Assembly (NCBI GenBank): GCA_003439945.1
Contig: QVRM01006085.1
Location: 1 to 64,000, forward strand
DNA length: 64,000 nucleotides
Direction of reading: 5' to 3'
DNA from: Dermanyssus gallinae
Taxonomy: Eukaryota > Arthropoda > Arachnida > Mesostigmata > Dermanyssidae
Below the pieces are notes generated by a model. It saw only the letters and a program-made list of their open reading frames with translations, made no database searches and was not told the origin of the DNA. This document shows positions 34,079 to 44,263 of the stretch, one piece after another. The position numbers and the translations under genes were made by a program. Position 1 is the stretch's first letter; every line of letters begins with the position of its first letter.

Positions 34079-34082
<4 letters not shown>
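32472..34082. other. no gene seen; possible promoter/LTR-like segment at 32525-32830
   Basis: Nothing coding. GTATATAAACC at 32539-32549 is a good TATA-box match, followed by GC-rich sequence with short local repeats (GTAGCAACTCCTC twice near 32766-32795). It could be an LTR or host promoter; unassigned. A (CA)n run lies at about 33636-33660. Confidence 0.35.

Positions 34083-34115
<33 letters not shown>
34083..34115. repeat. (TA)n microsatellite
   Basis: Directly adjoins the 3' end of the two-ORF retroelement at 34117. Confidence 0.95.
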
Positions 34116-34120
<5 letters not shown>

Positions 34121-34161
34121 GGAGCTACAATTGTCTCCCAAGAACGTGTGCACAGGCAATA

Positions 34162-37044
34162 TTACTCTATCTCGTATAGAGTCGGCTGGGACCACTTCAG
34201 CAGCGTGCCCCGGACGGATGCCGCGTTCCCGCGTTGGACGTCAAGGTCGAGGCGCTGTCTTAAGAAAGCCGCAGATCTTTTGTCTCCAGTTGCAAGGTTC
34301 AGCTGCTCACCGACTCTGTGGAGGAGCTTGCGAGTCAAGTTGCCAGGACCGCCCAAGGTTTCGAATGCTAGGGGTTGAAACTCATGTGGGTAGCCTATTG
34401 AGGCGTACTTTGCGAGCTTCCTTGCCTCGGCTAGATTACCAGCGTGGCCTGCTGAGATCGCCCCGCCACCGACCATTGAAGGTGCTAATGAGTCGGTGAC
34501 AGTGGCGTCCCAGACGAGCATCCTGCCCCTACTAAAGGGGGTAAGAGTCATCCCATCCGGGCGCTTCCCATCGTCGGTGGAAAGGCCCTGGGGCTCTAAA
34601 ATGCAGGGGAATCCACTTGATCGAAGCGCTCGGCCGAAGGTGTCGTTAATGCCGGCATGCCTGGCACGCCTTCCCGCACTCATAATGCACGATAACCCGT
34701 GATGGGCTAATTTGTCGACGGGGTGGCCGCATTTACATTGATGAGGGGACACAAGGTCACAGCCGAGGCGAAGACCTGCCCCGATTCGGGTCGTCTCGTT
34801 GTCCAGGAGGGTGCCTAGTGGGGCACTCGGAAGCGCATGCAGCCAGGCCCCAGATCCTTTAGCAGCGACCGCTCGAAGGCGAGCCCTTGTGGTGTCATCG
34901 ACAGCGCTCGCTAGCAAGCCACGATATACTTCGTCGTGTAAGAATGTGCTCCAGTCATGTTGGCTTAGAGGATTATCCGGAGCGCCTCTGCAAACGGTCT
35001 TTAACTCCTCGTACAGGCGTCTCTTAAGCTCAGTAAACTGAGAAATGCCGGCTTCGTCTAGCAGTGCGATGGCATTGTTCTCAGATCGGAAAAGGGAGGA
35101 GACTATCGCTGGCCCAGCAGAGACAAGCGGGTCTGGGATCCCCAGACCCCCCTTAGAGATCGGTAGTTGTGCCTGCTTCCGAGAGGAAGGCGCCAGCGAT
35201 AGATTAAGAAGGGAATCGAGGGCGTTTAGAGTCAACTCGTTTAATGGACGCAGATCGTCCAACCGCCCTGTTAGATCAGCTCCGCGAAGAAGGTGGGTGA
35301 CTCTCGTAGCAGAGAAGGAAGAACGAAGTAAAAAGAGGGCCCGGTGGGAGCCGAGCGGCGCGAGGTTGTCAGCGACTTCCTTAAGCTTCTTCTGCCATTT
35401 TTCGAGTGCGTGTGTGATCCCTTCCGGCCGGAGGGGAACTCCCAGAAGCTCTAAGTCGTTGTCGAGGGTAACCTTACATCCCGGCAATAAGGCTTGAAGA
35501 ATGCGAAGGTCTGGGGTCTGTGCAGTATCGCCTGTGACGTAGATCTCACATTTCTCGGGATTCAGCTCTAAGCCCGAAGTCTTACGAAAATCAAGCACGC
35601 GCCGAACGTCGTCGGCAACCATATCTACGTCGCCCCCCAGCACGCCGTCATCCAGATACCATATGTTTAGTGGGCTTTTAAAAGAGTCAACTTGCTCTTT
35701 GATGCACAGGCAAAACAGAGGGGGGGCCAAAGGGTCACCCTGTTGCAGCCCCGTGGCCGAAGCTATCAGATCGTCCGGGAGGGCCAGGTAGGAAGCCGTA
35801 CGGTACGCTTGACTGACGTGGTGCGTTAGTTGGGGGCAATGTGTCGCGACCGCCTTCAGGAGATGATCTCGTCTTACAGAGTTGAATGCGTTTTTGAAAT
35901 CAAGCTTCACGAGGACCCCAGGAGACGTGCGTGAGTCAATGAAAGCTCGGGCAGCATGTACCGCGGTCTCGGCCCCGGCTGGTACAGCAAAGCCAAGCTG
36001 GTGAGGGCCCGTCGCCTCGCCTATGATATCCCTGGTTCGATTACAGGCAATCTTTGCGGCTAGCCTGCGTAAAGTGGAAGAGCAAGCAATCGGCCTCACT
36101 GACCCGTCCTTCTTCTGTAAGGCGAAAAGCCTCGCTCCAAAGATTATAGGCAGCAGCTGAGACGGAGGAGCGCCCCACAGAAGTAAGTCCACGACTTTCG
36201 CCAGTGCGCTCGCCAGCCGACCGGCTGTGTCCCCTAGAGTCGGAGATAGTAAGTCTATTAGCAGTCGGGGTCGTATAAAGTCAAGACCTCCGGCGGAACT
36301 TCGTGAAAAACTCTTAACCGCGGCTACAACTTCTTCCCCTGACGTGGTGCAGGAAAGCGGAAGGCTTGGAGGGGCTGGCCACTCTAGGTCTGGTGGGGCC
36401 GGGGGGTGTTTTTCGCGAAGGGCTGTCAGGTGATCCGTGCTGGGAGCCAGGACCTCTGACGATCCGATCAGCCTGGCGGCGCCTGACACGTCACCCTCGG
36501 TTAGCTTGAGAACGGTCTGGCGAACGCGATTATTCGTGAAAGTACGTTTTTTTGTGGGCGCTGGGGTCACGATCTCGGATAGCCGTAATCCATTAGAGAA
36601 TTCGCGTAGATTATGGCGAATAATAACTGAGAGTGATTGAATATCATTGCGGGTGGGCGGAAGACGGAGAACCACTGGGGCAAACGAGAAGAGCGCATAC
36701 CATGCCTCGTCGTTGTTATCGGCTGAGACCCCCAAGAGGACATTTGCCAGGGCCTCTGCTACCTGCTTTCTTACCGGTTTCGGGAGGATCCTTAAAAGTC
36801 TTAACTTCTTTGCTGCACCCTGTATATCTTCGATTATGCGGGCGGGTTGCTGTCTGTTATTGTCGGTCGGTGTGGGCGTAGATGTAGATATGTTTGCAGA
36901 GGCCGATGGATGTTTGGCTGCTATATGCCTCGTGAGCCCTCTTCTCGTGTATTGCCCGTTGCATAGTGGACAAGCTATTCGCTGTGAGTGTACCGACGAC
37001 TGCAACCCGCCACTGGCTATATTATTAGAATCCTGTTCCATCAT
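34162..37044 (-). CDS. ORF2: C2H2 finger, reverse transcriptase, zinc motif, restriction-like endonuclease
   Basis: A 960-codon open frame, the replication protein of the element. A C2H2 finger lies at residues 25-45 (C25, C28, H40, H45). The reverse transcriptase covers about 300-620, with LDFKNAF near residue 380 (first Asp), TGLQQGDPLAPPLF, and the catalytic YLDDG near 462. A CKCGHPVDKLAHHGLSC zinc motif lies near 768. Near 826 comes RPDG, 14 residues later D in LVWDATVTD, and then EARKLAKY; this matches the PD...D...K layout of R2-type restriction-like endonucleases. There is no AP endonuclease domain at the N-terminus. The start at 37044 was chosen because its A is the last base of the ORF1 stop, which suggests termination-reinitiation. 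Expected activity: nick the target and prime cDNA synthesis at the 3' end. The frame is intact, so the copy could be recent. Confidence 0.9.
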   Translation of the reverse strand: MMEQDSNNIASGGLQSSVHSQRIACPLCNGQYTRRGLTRHIAAKHPSASANISTSTPTPTDNNRQQPARIIEDIQGAAKKLRLLRILPKPVRKQVAEALANVLLGVSADNNDEAWYALFSFAPVVLRLPPTRNDIQSLSVIIRHNLREFSNGLRLSEIVTPAPTKKRTFTNNRVRQTVLKLTEGDVSGAARLIGSSEVLAPSTDHLTALREKHPPAPPDLEWPAPPSLPLSCTTSGEEVVAAVKSFSRSSAGGLDFIRPRLLIDLLSPTLGDTAGRLASALAKVVDLLLWGAPPSQLLPIIFGARLFALQKKDGSVRPIACSSTLRRLAAKIACNRTRDIIGEATGPHQLGFAVPAGAETAVHAARAFIDSRTSPGVLVKLDFKNAFNSVRRDHLLKAVATHCPQLTHHVSQAYRTASYLALPDDLIASATGLQQGDPLAPPLFCLCIKEQVDSFKSPLNIWYLDDGVLGGDVDMVADDVRRVLDFRKTSGLELNPEKCEIYVTGDTAQTPDLRILQALLPGCKVTLDNDLELLGVPLRPEGITHALEKWQKKLKEVADNLAPLGSHRALFLLRSSFSATRVTHLLRGADLTGRLDDLRPLNELTLNALDSLLNLSLAPSSRKQAQLPISKGGLGIPDPLVSAGPAIVSSLFRSENNAIALLDEAGISQFTELKRRLYEELKTVCRGAPDNPLSQHDWSTFLHDEVYRGLLASAVDDTTRARLRAVAAKGSGAWLHALPSAPLGTLLDNETTRIGAGLRLGCDLVSPHQCKCGHPVDKLAHHGLSCIMSAGRRARHAGINDTFGRALRSSGFPCILEPQGLSTDDGKRPDGMTLTPFSRGRMLVWDATVTDSLAPSMVGGGAISAGHAGNLAEARKLAKYASIGYPHEFQPLAFETLGGPGNLTRKLLHRVGEQLNLATGDKRSAAFLRQRLDLDVQRGNAASVRGTLLKWSQPTLYEIE

Positions 37045-38548
37045 TATTGCATTATTTGTTTAAGGCTTTCCAACACCGGCAATAGCTGCAGGAGGGGTTC
37101 CAAAACCACCACTAGGGTCTTAAGCTGACCCAACAGGTCGGATCCGCCCACTGATACGACTTGCGACAAACGAGTTACAGCATCAGCCGTAGGGAGGATA
37201 GGGCGCGCAGTTCTAGGTGCTCGACGCACCGGGGCACGGTTTAATCGGCGCCGTGAGGCGAACGTCCCGTTATTGGTGTGCAATCTTCCCGCGCGTTTTT
37301 TGGGCTTCTTCGTGGGGAGTGGCCTGGGTGCAGGAAGAAGCAGCTGCGGGTCAGGGTTCTCGGGTGACTGGGAAATACCGCGAACGACGTTGGCGTACGT
37401 AGGCTGCCCACTTGGGTTTTGCGGCGAGGTGTCTGGTCGGGATGTGGGGTTTGGCCGACTGCTGGTGATTTCAGCAGCCGGGTACGTTACCCGAACCTGT
37501 TGCAAAGTTCTGGCTTCCAGGAATAATCTGTTCCTCTCTTTAAGATAGATCAGGCGGGGGCAGGATGGTGACCCGGACGGGTGAGCACCCCGGCAGTTAA
37601 TACACCGCGTCTGATTGGTGCAACTTGCGGCGAGGTGGCCTGGGTTGCCGCATTTCCTGCAGACTTGCTGTTGTGTGCACCGCTCCGCAAAGTGTCCAGG
37701 CCGTAGGCATTTGTGGCAAAGCCTAGGCTGGTCAGGTTCGAGCACAACCTGGTGCGACTGAAACCCTAAAAATATTGATGTGGGGGGTTGTCGGTCAAAC
37801 TGCAGGATCACTTTACCCAGAGGCACCCTAGCTCCGGACTGAACCCGCGTGAGTCGTTTTACATGGATGACCCCAAGCGGTGCTAGTTCCTTTAGCATTT
37901 CTTCCTCTGTAAGGCAAGTTGGAACTCTCTGAATTGTCGCCCGAAAGGATGATAATGATGGGCAGTGAGCCGACACCGCGAATTCTCCAAGGCTGGTGAT
38001 TGGTAACAGCTTCTGGGTGGATTCTATATCAGGAAGCCACACTATTATTGATTTTCTGTCTCCGGATATCTTCGACTTAGGTGACAAGGCAAATATGAGC
38101 TTGTATATGGATAGCAGTGAACCCTCGGGGAAATCTGTTTCAGCACCTTCCGATGTTTCTTTCCTTCTGATGATTACTTTAAACGCGCCCACCGATCCCG
38201 TCGATAAATCTTCTTTAAGTTTCTCCAGATTTCGTTGTTCTCTTGAGAGGGTCTTTTTTCCCTTCGGGATGTCACGGTCACAAATCCGTCATTTAAAGTC
38301 TTCTCCTGTGTTTCGGCTTCGCTCTCTGATGGCGAAGCCGGCTTTTTCCGCTTGGCGCCAATGCTTGGCTGGTTTAGCGGACTCGTTTCACATGGAACAT
38401 CGGTGTCCATCGTCGAGGTAGATCCGACGTTCTCTGTCGTCCCCTTCGGATGTTCGTTGGTCGCAGACACGGGAGACGCGCACTGTCGCAGGCGAGCTAT
38501 GTCCAGAGTAGGTGGAGGCGAAGGTCCTCCCGAACTGCCGGGTGGCAT
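37044..38548 (-). pseudogene. ORF1: gag-like protein with three CCHC knuckles, one frameshift
   Basis: Two frames read in series. 38548-38174 (MPPGSSGGPSPPP..., low-complexity, charged) and 38192-37044 are joined if one A is added to the six-A run at about 38258-38263; the downstream frame stays open through LEKLKEDLSTGSVGAFKV before the annotated GTG at 38192. The C-terminal half has three zinc knuckles: CHKCLRPGHFAERC, CRKCGNPGHLAASC and CINCRGAHPSGSPSC (C-x2-C-x4-H-x4-C twice, then C-x2-C-x3-H-x6-C). This triplet is the pattern of ORF1 proteins of I/Jockey/R1-group elements, which bind the element RNA. A Pro/Arg-rich C-terminus ends at the TAA overlapping the ORF2 ATG. The indel may be real or a sequencing error in a homopolymer. 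Confidence 0.85.
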
Positions 38549-38600
38549 CTTGGCGGCTTTCCGCTGAGACTTCTCGCAGTAACCGACTAAATTAGCGAAG

Positions 38601-39303
38601 TGGTACTCACTGGTGCGCTCCCACTAGCGTAGATAAAAATAACAATAAACAAAAATAGAAAAGAATCATAAAAAATATATATAATAATTAAAATAATAAT
38701 AAAATATAATAAAAAAAAAAAATTTATGAAAAAAAAATCACACTTCAGGGCTATATATATATATATATATATATTTACCAAAGCAATGTAAATTGCTTCG
38801 AAGTTTGCTGTTTGTGCTGAAGTGAAAGGATGAGGCCGTTACACGAATTGTCAAGTAATATAGAAACTACTCTACGAATAATCCACGTTCTACACGAAAC
38901 ATCCGCTATACGAAAAATCTACTCACACTTCAGCCTTATGAACGGCACCTTAATGGCGTCCTAACACTATTACAGCGGTTTCTTATTAAGAAGAGTAAGT
39001 AGGCTAAATACCAAGCGTAAGACCCACACACATAGCAAATGGCAATCCACTAGTTTATTCACATATAATAAAACTAAAGAGAGTACTAATGGTAACAACA
39101 ATGTTGATCACCGTCGTCATAAGCATCATCATCATCATCTTACAAGACCACTGTAACTACCGACTTAAAACGTATTCCACCCCGTATCTTCGACCACAAT
39201 GAATCACTGCCAAAGGCTACAGGCCGTCGACCTCTCAAGAGCTGTACAGAAGGATAGAGGGAGGTAAGAGCACAGAAGACCTGGCGTGCGTGCAATGTTC
39301 GAA
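38601..39303. other. A/T-rich spacer and MRPS35 downstream region
   Basis: 38620-38745 is extremely A/T-rich with poly-A and AAT runs, perhaps an element tail. A (TA)n lies at 38752-38774. The rest, including a (CAT)n run near 39121-39139, shows no gene. Confidence 0.5.
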
Positions 39304-39931
39304 CTAAGAAACGACGGCAGTTTCTGGAGGTTTGAGGTTCATCAACTTGCAGACAGCATTCTTGTAGGCATCCAGGTTGTAGTTGTTGTCGCCTTGGTTT
39401 TTCAGCCGACTCAGCGTCTCGGCGTACTCTGACACTGGCGCCTCGGGCTGCTTCGAGCGTCCAACGTACTCTGTCGCGTACCTATGTTGTGAACAAGCAA
39501 GACGATTCACCAAAAAAACACTCGTATAAATACCATACGTCACTTGCGGTACCGTGGGATAAGATAAGAGGTCTTTCCGACCAACCACGCTCGGTCGGAC
39601 TTTTCTTCTCGGCGTGTGTGTGTGCTAGACGTCATGCTGACTGCTTTGCATACGTATGCGATATAGTATACACAAAACGTCAAACTATGTGTAGATATAT
39701 TCCATAATGGCATACAAATACGAAATTATAAAATGCTTAAATATATCATTTTTTGTGGAGTTGGGTGAATGCTGTTACGCACTGTTGCTACGAGTGGGGC
39801 GTGTTCCCCCTCTTGAGAGGCATGGAACTCGATCCCAGCGGTTGGAAGTTGGTCCGCTAAGACCCCTACCCACTAAACACACCTCCCCCTCACTCTCTTA
39901 TGGCTTAGACATCTGTAGAACATATAAATAA

Positions 39932-39985
<54 letters not shown>

Positions 39986-40122
39986 TTTTCACATGCATAA
40001 ACCTCGTAGTAATTTCTAAAAATATCGGAATCAACTATACTATAACACTAATAAACGCAGAAATTATACTCGTTACTAACTTTAAGTCAATTGTCCCGCG
40101 TAAAACCTTAAAATGTAATATG

Positions 40123-40153
<31 letters not shown>

Positions 40154-40710
40154 GCGCTGTCAGTCTTCGCTCATCAATGCACTGACCTTTCACTTCGCGA
40201 ACCCTCGAAGTCAAAGTCCACGGTATCGGCCTCCGTAATTTCGGTGAGTTCCCAGGGTTCGGTGATCCAGCTTTCGTGGAACAGCGCCGTCAGGACGTAG
40301 AGCGAATAGTCGAGGTTCTGGTGGCGCATCGGGCAGCGATCGGTCACGATTACAACTTCGTCCCGCTTCGAGTCGTACCTGACGGATCGCACACAATTGT
40401 AAGCGACAGGATAGTAGTAGTAATCATCCTCAATAATGAATTACATCACCGGATAGGTGTCAGAGTTCCCCGATAAAAAAATTTAAAGCTATCGAAATAG
40501 CAGCAGCTACTATTTAGAGAGTTAATGATTGGAATCACATAGACATGCAGTTAGAAACCTAAGTCTACCGGTCCTAGCATAATCCAGCGAGCCTACAGCC
40601 TCTACGCTCGCCCTCTGATGGCTCTAAACATCGCCTATATATATATATATATATATATATATTGGCCACAACGACTTGGTATATATATTAGCCAGTAATT
40701 TTCCACAAAA

Positions 40711-40745
<35 letters not shown>

Positions 40746-41867
40746 GGAATGCAGCATTCAAGAGAATTATCATATGCGGCATTTATTAATAGCACAAATA
40801 CCGTAACAACTTCCGCTTGCCCAAAGGACCATGCAGATTCTCGGATACATACTTCGAATAACAGTTACCTCAAACTATCGCACCCAAAACAACATAAGAA
40901 GGTTACTGGAATTATAGCTTTGCTCTGTCAGACTTATGATTGCTAAATGTTTAGCAACTTTTAAGAAAGCCCACACTCCCAGACGATGGGAACAAATCGT
41001 GCTAGAACCATAGCAATGGAAACGTAATGTTTCCCAAGTACATTCATACAATATATATATGTTATATATGTGTGTTACAGAAACTCGCGGACTAGTTCGC
41101 CTTTGGTTTAAGACGTTATCTGAGTGAGCATTTACGAGTGTGCAAAGTTTCTTCTAAACGGTCCCCATCCATCACAGGGCAACGCGAACGTTTCTCACCT
41201 AGGGCCAACAAGTTTTAGAAACTTGTCCCGGGCGTGTTTATCCAGATCGAGACTGGACAGCTTAAGGCGAACTGTCACTATCCGCGCGCGCTCATCTCGA
41301 ATCGTCGGACCTACAACACGAGCAGAAGAGTTATTATTAAGATAGTTAGTACAACATAATATTAAGATTGAAACGCTTCATTCAAGGTAGATAAAGTATC
41401 TTGTTTCTGCTCTTATCGATACAGTACACTACTGCTAATTGCTTCTACCGTACTTTAGAGCTTCAGAGATACTTTATTCCCAGCTAGACTGAAATCGAGC
41501 TTTAAAAACAGGAGTTACTAGAGAATACAATGGTAATGGCATTGCAGCGTTGCTCTGTCGTCACTGTAAAGAACCAGTGCGTTCTTCAGAAACGAGCTCA
41601 CAGCAGAAAAGCAGGTTAAAATAAAATTAATATCTGATTGGAATATTGGAACTGTTCGATAAAGCGGTATTCATATATGGTGTTGTGTTATTATAATCAG
41701 GCTTACCGGAATGAACGTAATCGGATGTCGTAATCGTTAACCAATTGGCAGTGCGCTCATCGGTGGCCGCCTCCGGCCATTTGGAGCAAAACTTTTTTAT
41801 TGCCTGCAAGACATACGACGTGAAAACAAAGCCGTCCATTCATTTTTGCGCATAACAACGTAAAGCA

Positions 41868-41911
<44 letters not shown>

Positions 41912-43116
41912 AAGAGAGCAAGAAGAATAGCTGACGAAGGAAATATCTATGTAATGCAGTCTCACAAAGATATTACGATACGTTTGTTAAAGCAGCAGCA
42001 GCAACACCTAGGGTCCCGGTCATGTAGTTTAGGGGATCACCAGGGGTTTAATGGGTTTGAGAGTCCCACACTACCCAGGCCAAATGGTGTGCGTTATGCA
42101 TTTCTGTTTCTGGCCCCTGTAAAAAAAGCAACACTTAAGGTGCGGAAATGTCCGCACGCAAAAATGCGTATTCTATACATGATGAACCAACGTGGACCGA
42201 ACGTGGTGCGCATTACTTCAAGCAAATTATGCAGGCAAAACAAACTCAAGAAAACACCTAACGTATGTATAACTAACCCCTCTATGTATGTCTGTCCCCT
42301 GTTAAGTAAGCATCAGCAAATAAATCGGCATGCATACACGAGCAAAGAGCACTAGAAACGGCAGGTCAAGTCACTGACTTAATTTGAACTAAACTGAAGT
42401 CCGCGACAATTGAAATTGACCAGATTGCGTGTAGTCAACAGGAGGAGACACATAGGTGCGCGGGTTCGAGGCCCACCGTTGCACATTTGTATTTATGGGG
42501 GTCCGTCTATGAAGCAATGTCAAAAACAGTTCCGTGGACGTTAAATCTTGGCTGAGGGCCAGCCCGAAAATTTTACTTTAGATTGCGTGTAGTGACACAT
42601 TGTGACACCACCATACCGACCGCTTCACCTAACGGACCCGCAATTAGGCTAAGTCGACACAACACCGGCCGGAACCTGACTTCGAAATTGACAACCCATA
42701 CGGTTGCGGCGTTGCCTCGTTGGCAGGCAATAGTGAACAGCCGCTGAGCAGAAATGTAATTATTGCCAGTTTTTTTTTCATTTTGGCGGGCACACACAGA
42801 CACACGAACGATTCGGATTCGTAGGCCATGTCTTATCTCTCGGCGTCATTGTTATTATTGTTAATGTGTTAATATCATCCGCCGCGTGCCGCGAGTGATG
42901 TCTACCTGACAGTGACGCTCGATGGCTTTCGGCGTCAGGTGGAGAAAATTCGGAATCTTCATGAGCTCGAGATTGCCGTACTTGCCAACGGGCGCAATCT
43001 GTTCATTATAGTAGCCCTGCCGCACAGGCAGAGGGACAACGCTCGGCTTGAATGTCGCGGCTGCCGGCCACACCGATGGCCAGTCTTGATCTATTGGCAT
43101 ACGGTCCGCCCTGTCG

Positions 43117-43147
<31 letters not shown>

Positions 43148-43346
43148 TGTGGTGATTTGTTAATCATTTACAATACGTTTGCACATTCGGCAGTGCTCGC
43201 CTTTGTTTTTATGGGACCGTCTTCTCCGGACGGCAAATTTATTTAAGTTCAATAACTCTTCCTTAAGCTTGAAATTTCCATTATAAGATACATTCAAACA
43301 ATTATAACTATTTAGGTAATTTTGCAGAAAAGGCTATCGCCCGTAT

Positions 43347-43388
<42 letters not shown>

Positions 43389-43861
43389 TATACGGGTCCA
43401 TCCAATAAAGCTAGCAATACCTACCTATTTATGATAAATACAACAAAAAAATACCTTAATATCAGGTACAACAATACCTACCTGCAATAGCTAATAGTAA
43501 TTAATGCTCGTATCGCACTTGTGTGAGCCGAGCCAATAATATTTCTATTCTAGAGCAACGTTTGCTAGCGTTGTTACGTGTTTGTTACACACCGGGGTTG
43601 TGGTACTTCGAATTGGATCGGCTCGCGTTTAAACGCGCGCGATGGCGTACTCTTTGGGTAGAGTTCGAGCTTCCGGAAATCATCGGTTGGTTCTGATTTA
43701 TGATCCGTAGGAGCACCAGTCGAAATGTTGTTGTCGTCGTCGTCACCAGCAGCACCACCAAACCCGGAACCCGGATCTGAAGCGTCTGGGTTCGACGCGA
43801 GGCTCCGCCGAAGCATCGTGCGTAACAGCACCGCCGGTCGCCGACGCAGCAGTGAAGCCAT
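39304..43861 (-). CDS. MRPS35: mitochondrial ribosomal protein S35 (six exons)
   Basis: Component of the mitochondrial small ribosomal subunit. Exons on the minus strand: 43861-43593, 43110-42906, 41803-41707, 41310-41199, 40378-40187 and 39481-39304. Together they give 1053 nt, 350 codons, and every intron is GT...AG with phases that join cleanly. Exon 1 carries an Arg-rich mitochondrial targeting region ([20 protein letters not shown]) and an acidic spacer. Later exons carry family landmarks: [81 protein letters not shown]. The last exon is the C-terminal ...[11 protein letters not shown] tail. The start was chosen at 43861 because the upstream in-frame residues are not targeting-like. Introns hold a SINE (42439-42576), an R2-like 3' tip (43148-43215) and many TA tracts. 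Confidence 0.95.
39936..39981. repeat. (TA)n microsatellite
   Basis: TA tract in the last MRPS35 intron; similar shorter tracts lie at 40129-40153, 40636-40661 and 40713-40742. Confidence 0.95.
41870..41908. repeat. (TA)n microsatellite
   Basis: TA tract in MRPS35 intron 2. Confidence 0.95.
42439..42576 (+). mobile_element. tRNA-derived SINE (copy 6, head-truncated)
   Basis: Starts at CAGGAGGAGACACATAGG, keeps the B-box-like GGGTTCGAGGCCC, TTTGTATTTATGGGG, GTTCCGTGGACGTTAAATC, and ends AGCCCGAAAATTTTAC. Lies in MRPS35 intron 2. Confidence 0.8.
43148..43215 (-). mobile_element. R2-like retrotransposon, 3' tip only
   Basis: About 65 bp matching the last bases of the R2-like copies at 18840-18917 and 24065-24135 (CAATACGTTTGCACA and GGCAGTGCTCGCCTT, read on the plus strand). 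The 3' end abuts the (TA)n at 43123-43147, a third junction of this kind. It is a severely 5'-truncated insertion in MRPS35 intron 1. Confidence 0.8.
43349..43384. repeat. (TA)n microsatellite
   Basis: TA tract in MRPS35 intron 1. Confidence 0.95.
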
Positions 43862-44263
43862 GACGAACGAGCTAGCTCGCGCTAGCTCTTCAAACGAAAC
43901 GTCGTATACACAGACACAAAAAAACACACAGAACGAAATCTATACGGTCAGTGGAGTACGTTTCTCTTAGCGTACACAACTGGCGAAGACACCACCTCGA
44001 TAGATAGACACCACACTTCGCGAAGGAATCGACCAGTTAGTTCGTTTGTGTGTCTTAGAGTCCCATACTTGAAAAACCACAACAACAGCAGCAACAGCGA
44101 CAGCAACAAGAACTTCAACTGGCGGCAATGCAAGACACGAATAGTGCCTGAATGATGGTGACTTACGTTATGCTATTCTGATTTCGGCGGTTGCGCGCAG
44201 GCCGGCTAGAAGCAGGGAATGATGTGAGTGAGATCTTAGAGGTTTCAGTTCATCCCTCCACTG

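Larger units (their letters stand above)
34117..38600 (-). mobile_element. two-ORF non-LTR retrotransposon with C2H2 finger and restriction-like endonuclease
   Basis: Near full-length minus-strand element: a 5' part from about 38600, ORF1 (38548-37044, one frameshift), ORF2 (37044-34162, open), and a short 3' UTR running into (TA)n at 34115. ORF1 and ORF2 overlap by one base as TAATG (37046-37042). There is no LTR and no AP endonuclease. A TA tract also lies beyond the 5' side at 38752-38774, after about 150 bp of A/T-rich sequence. A degenerate relative is at 13472-15478. Confidence 0.88.

Noticed and set aside
38255..38268. Programmed -1 frameshift in ORF1 of the two-ORF element
   Set aside because: The A-run is not in phase for an X-XXY-YYZ heptamer, so a simple indel is the better reading.
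42420..42490. A tRNA gene suggested by GGGTTCGAGGCCC
   Set aside because: Only a B-box-like element is present, no cloverleaf forms, and it belongs to the SINE family.
43862..43927. Upstream in-frame ATG at 43927 for MRPS35
   Set aside because: Residues before MASLLRRR are not targeting-like, and the Arg-rich start at 43861 fits a mitochondrial protein. The upstream ATG cannot be strictly excluded.
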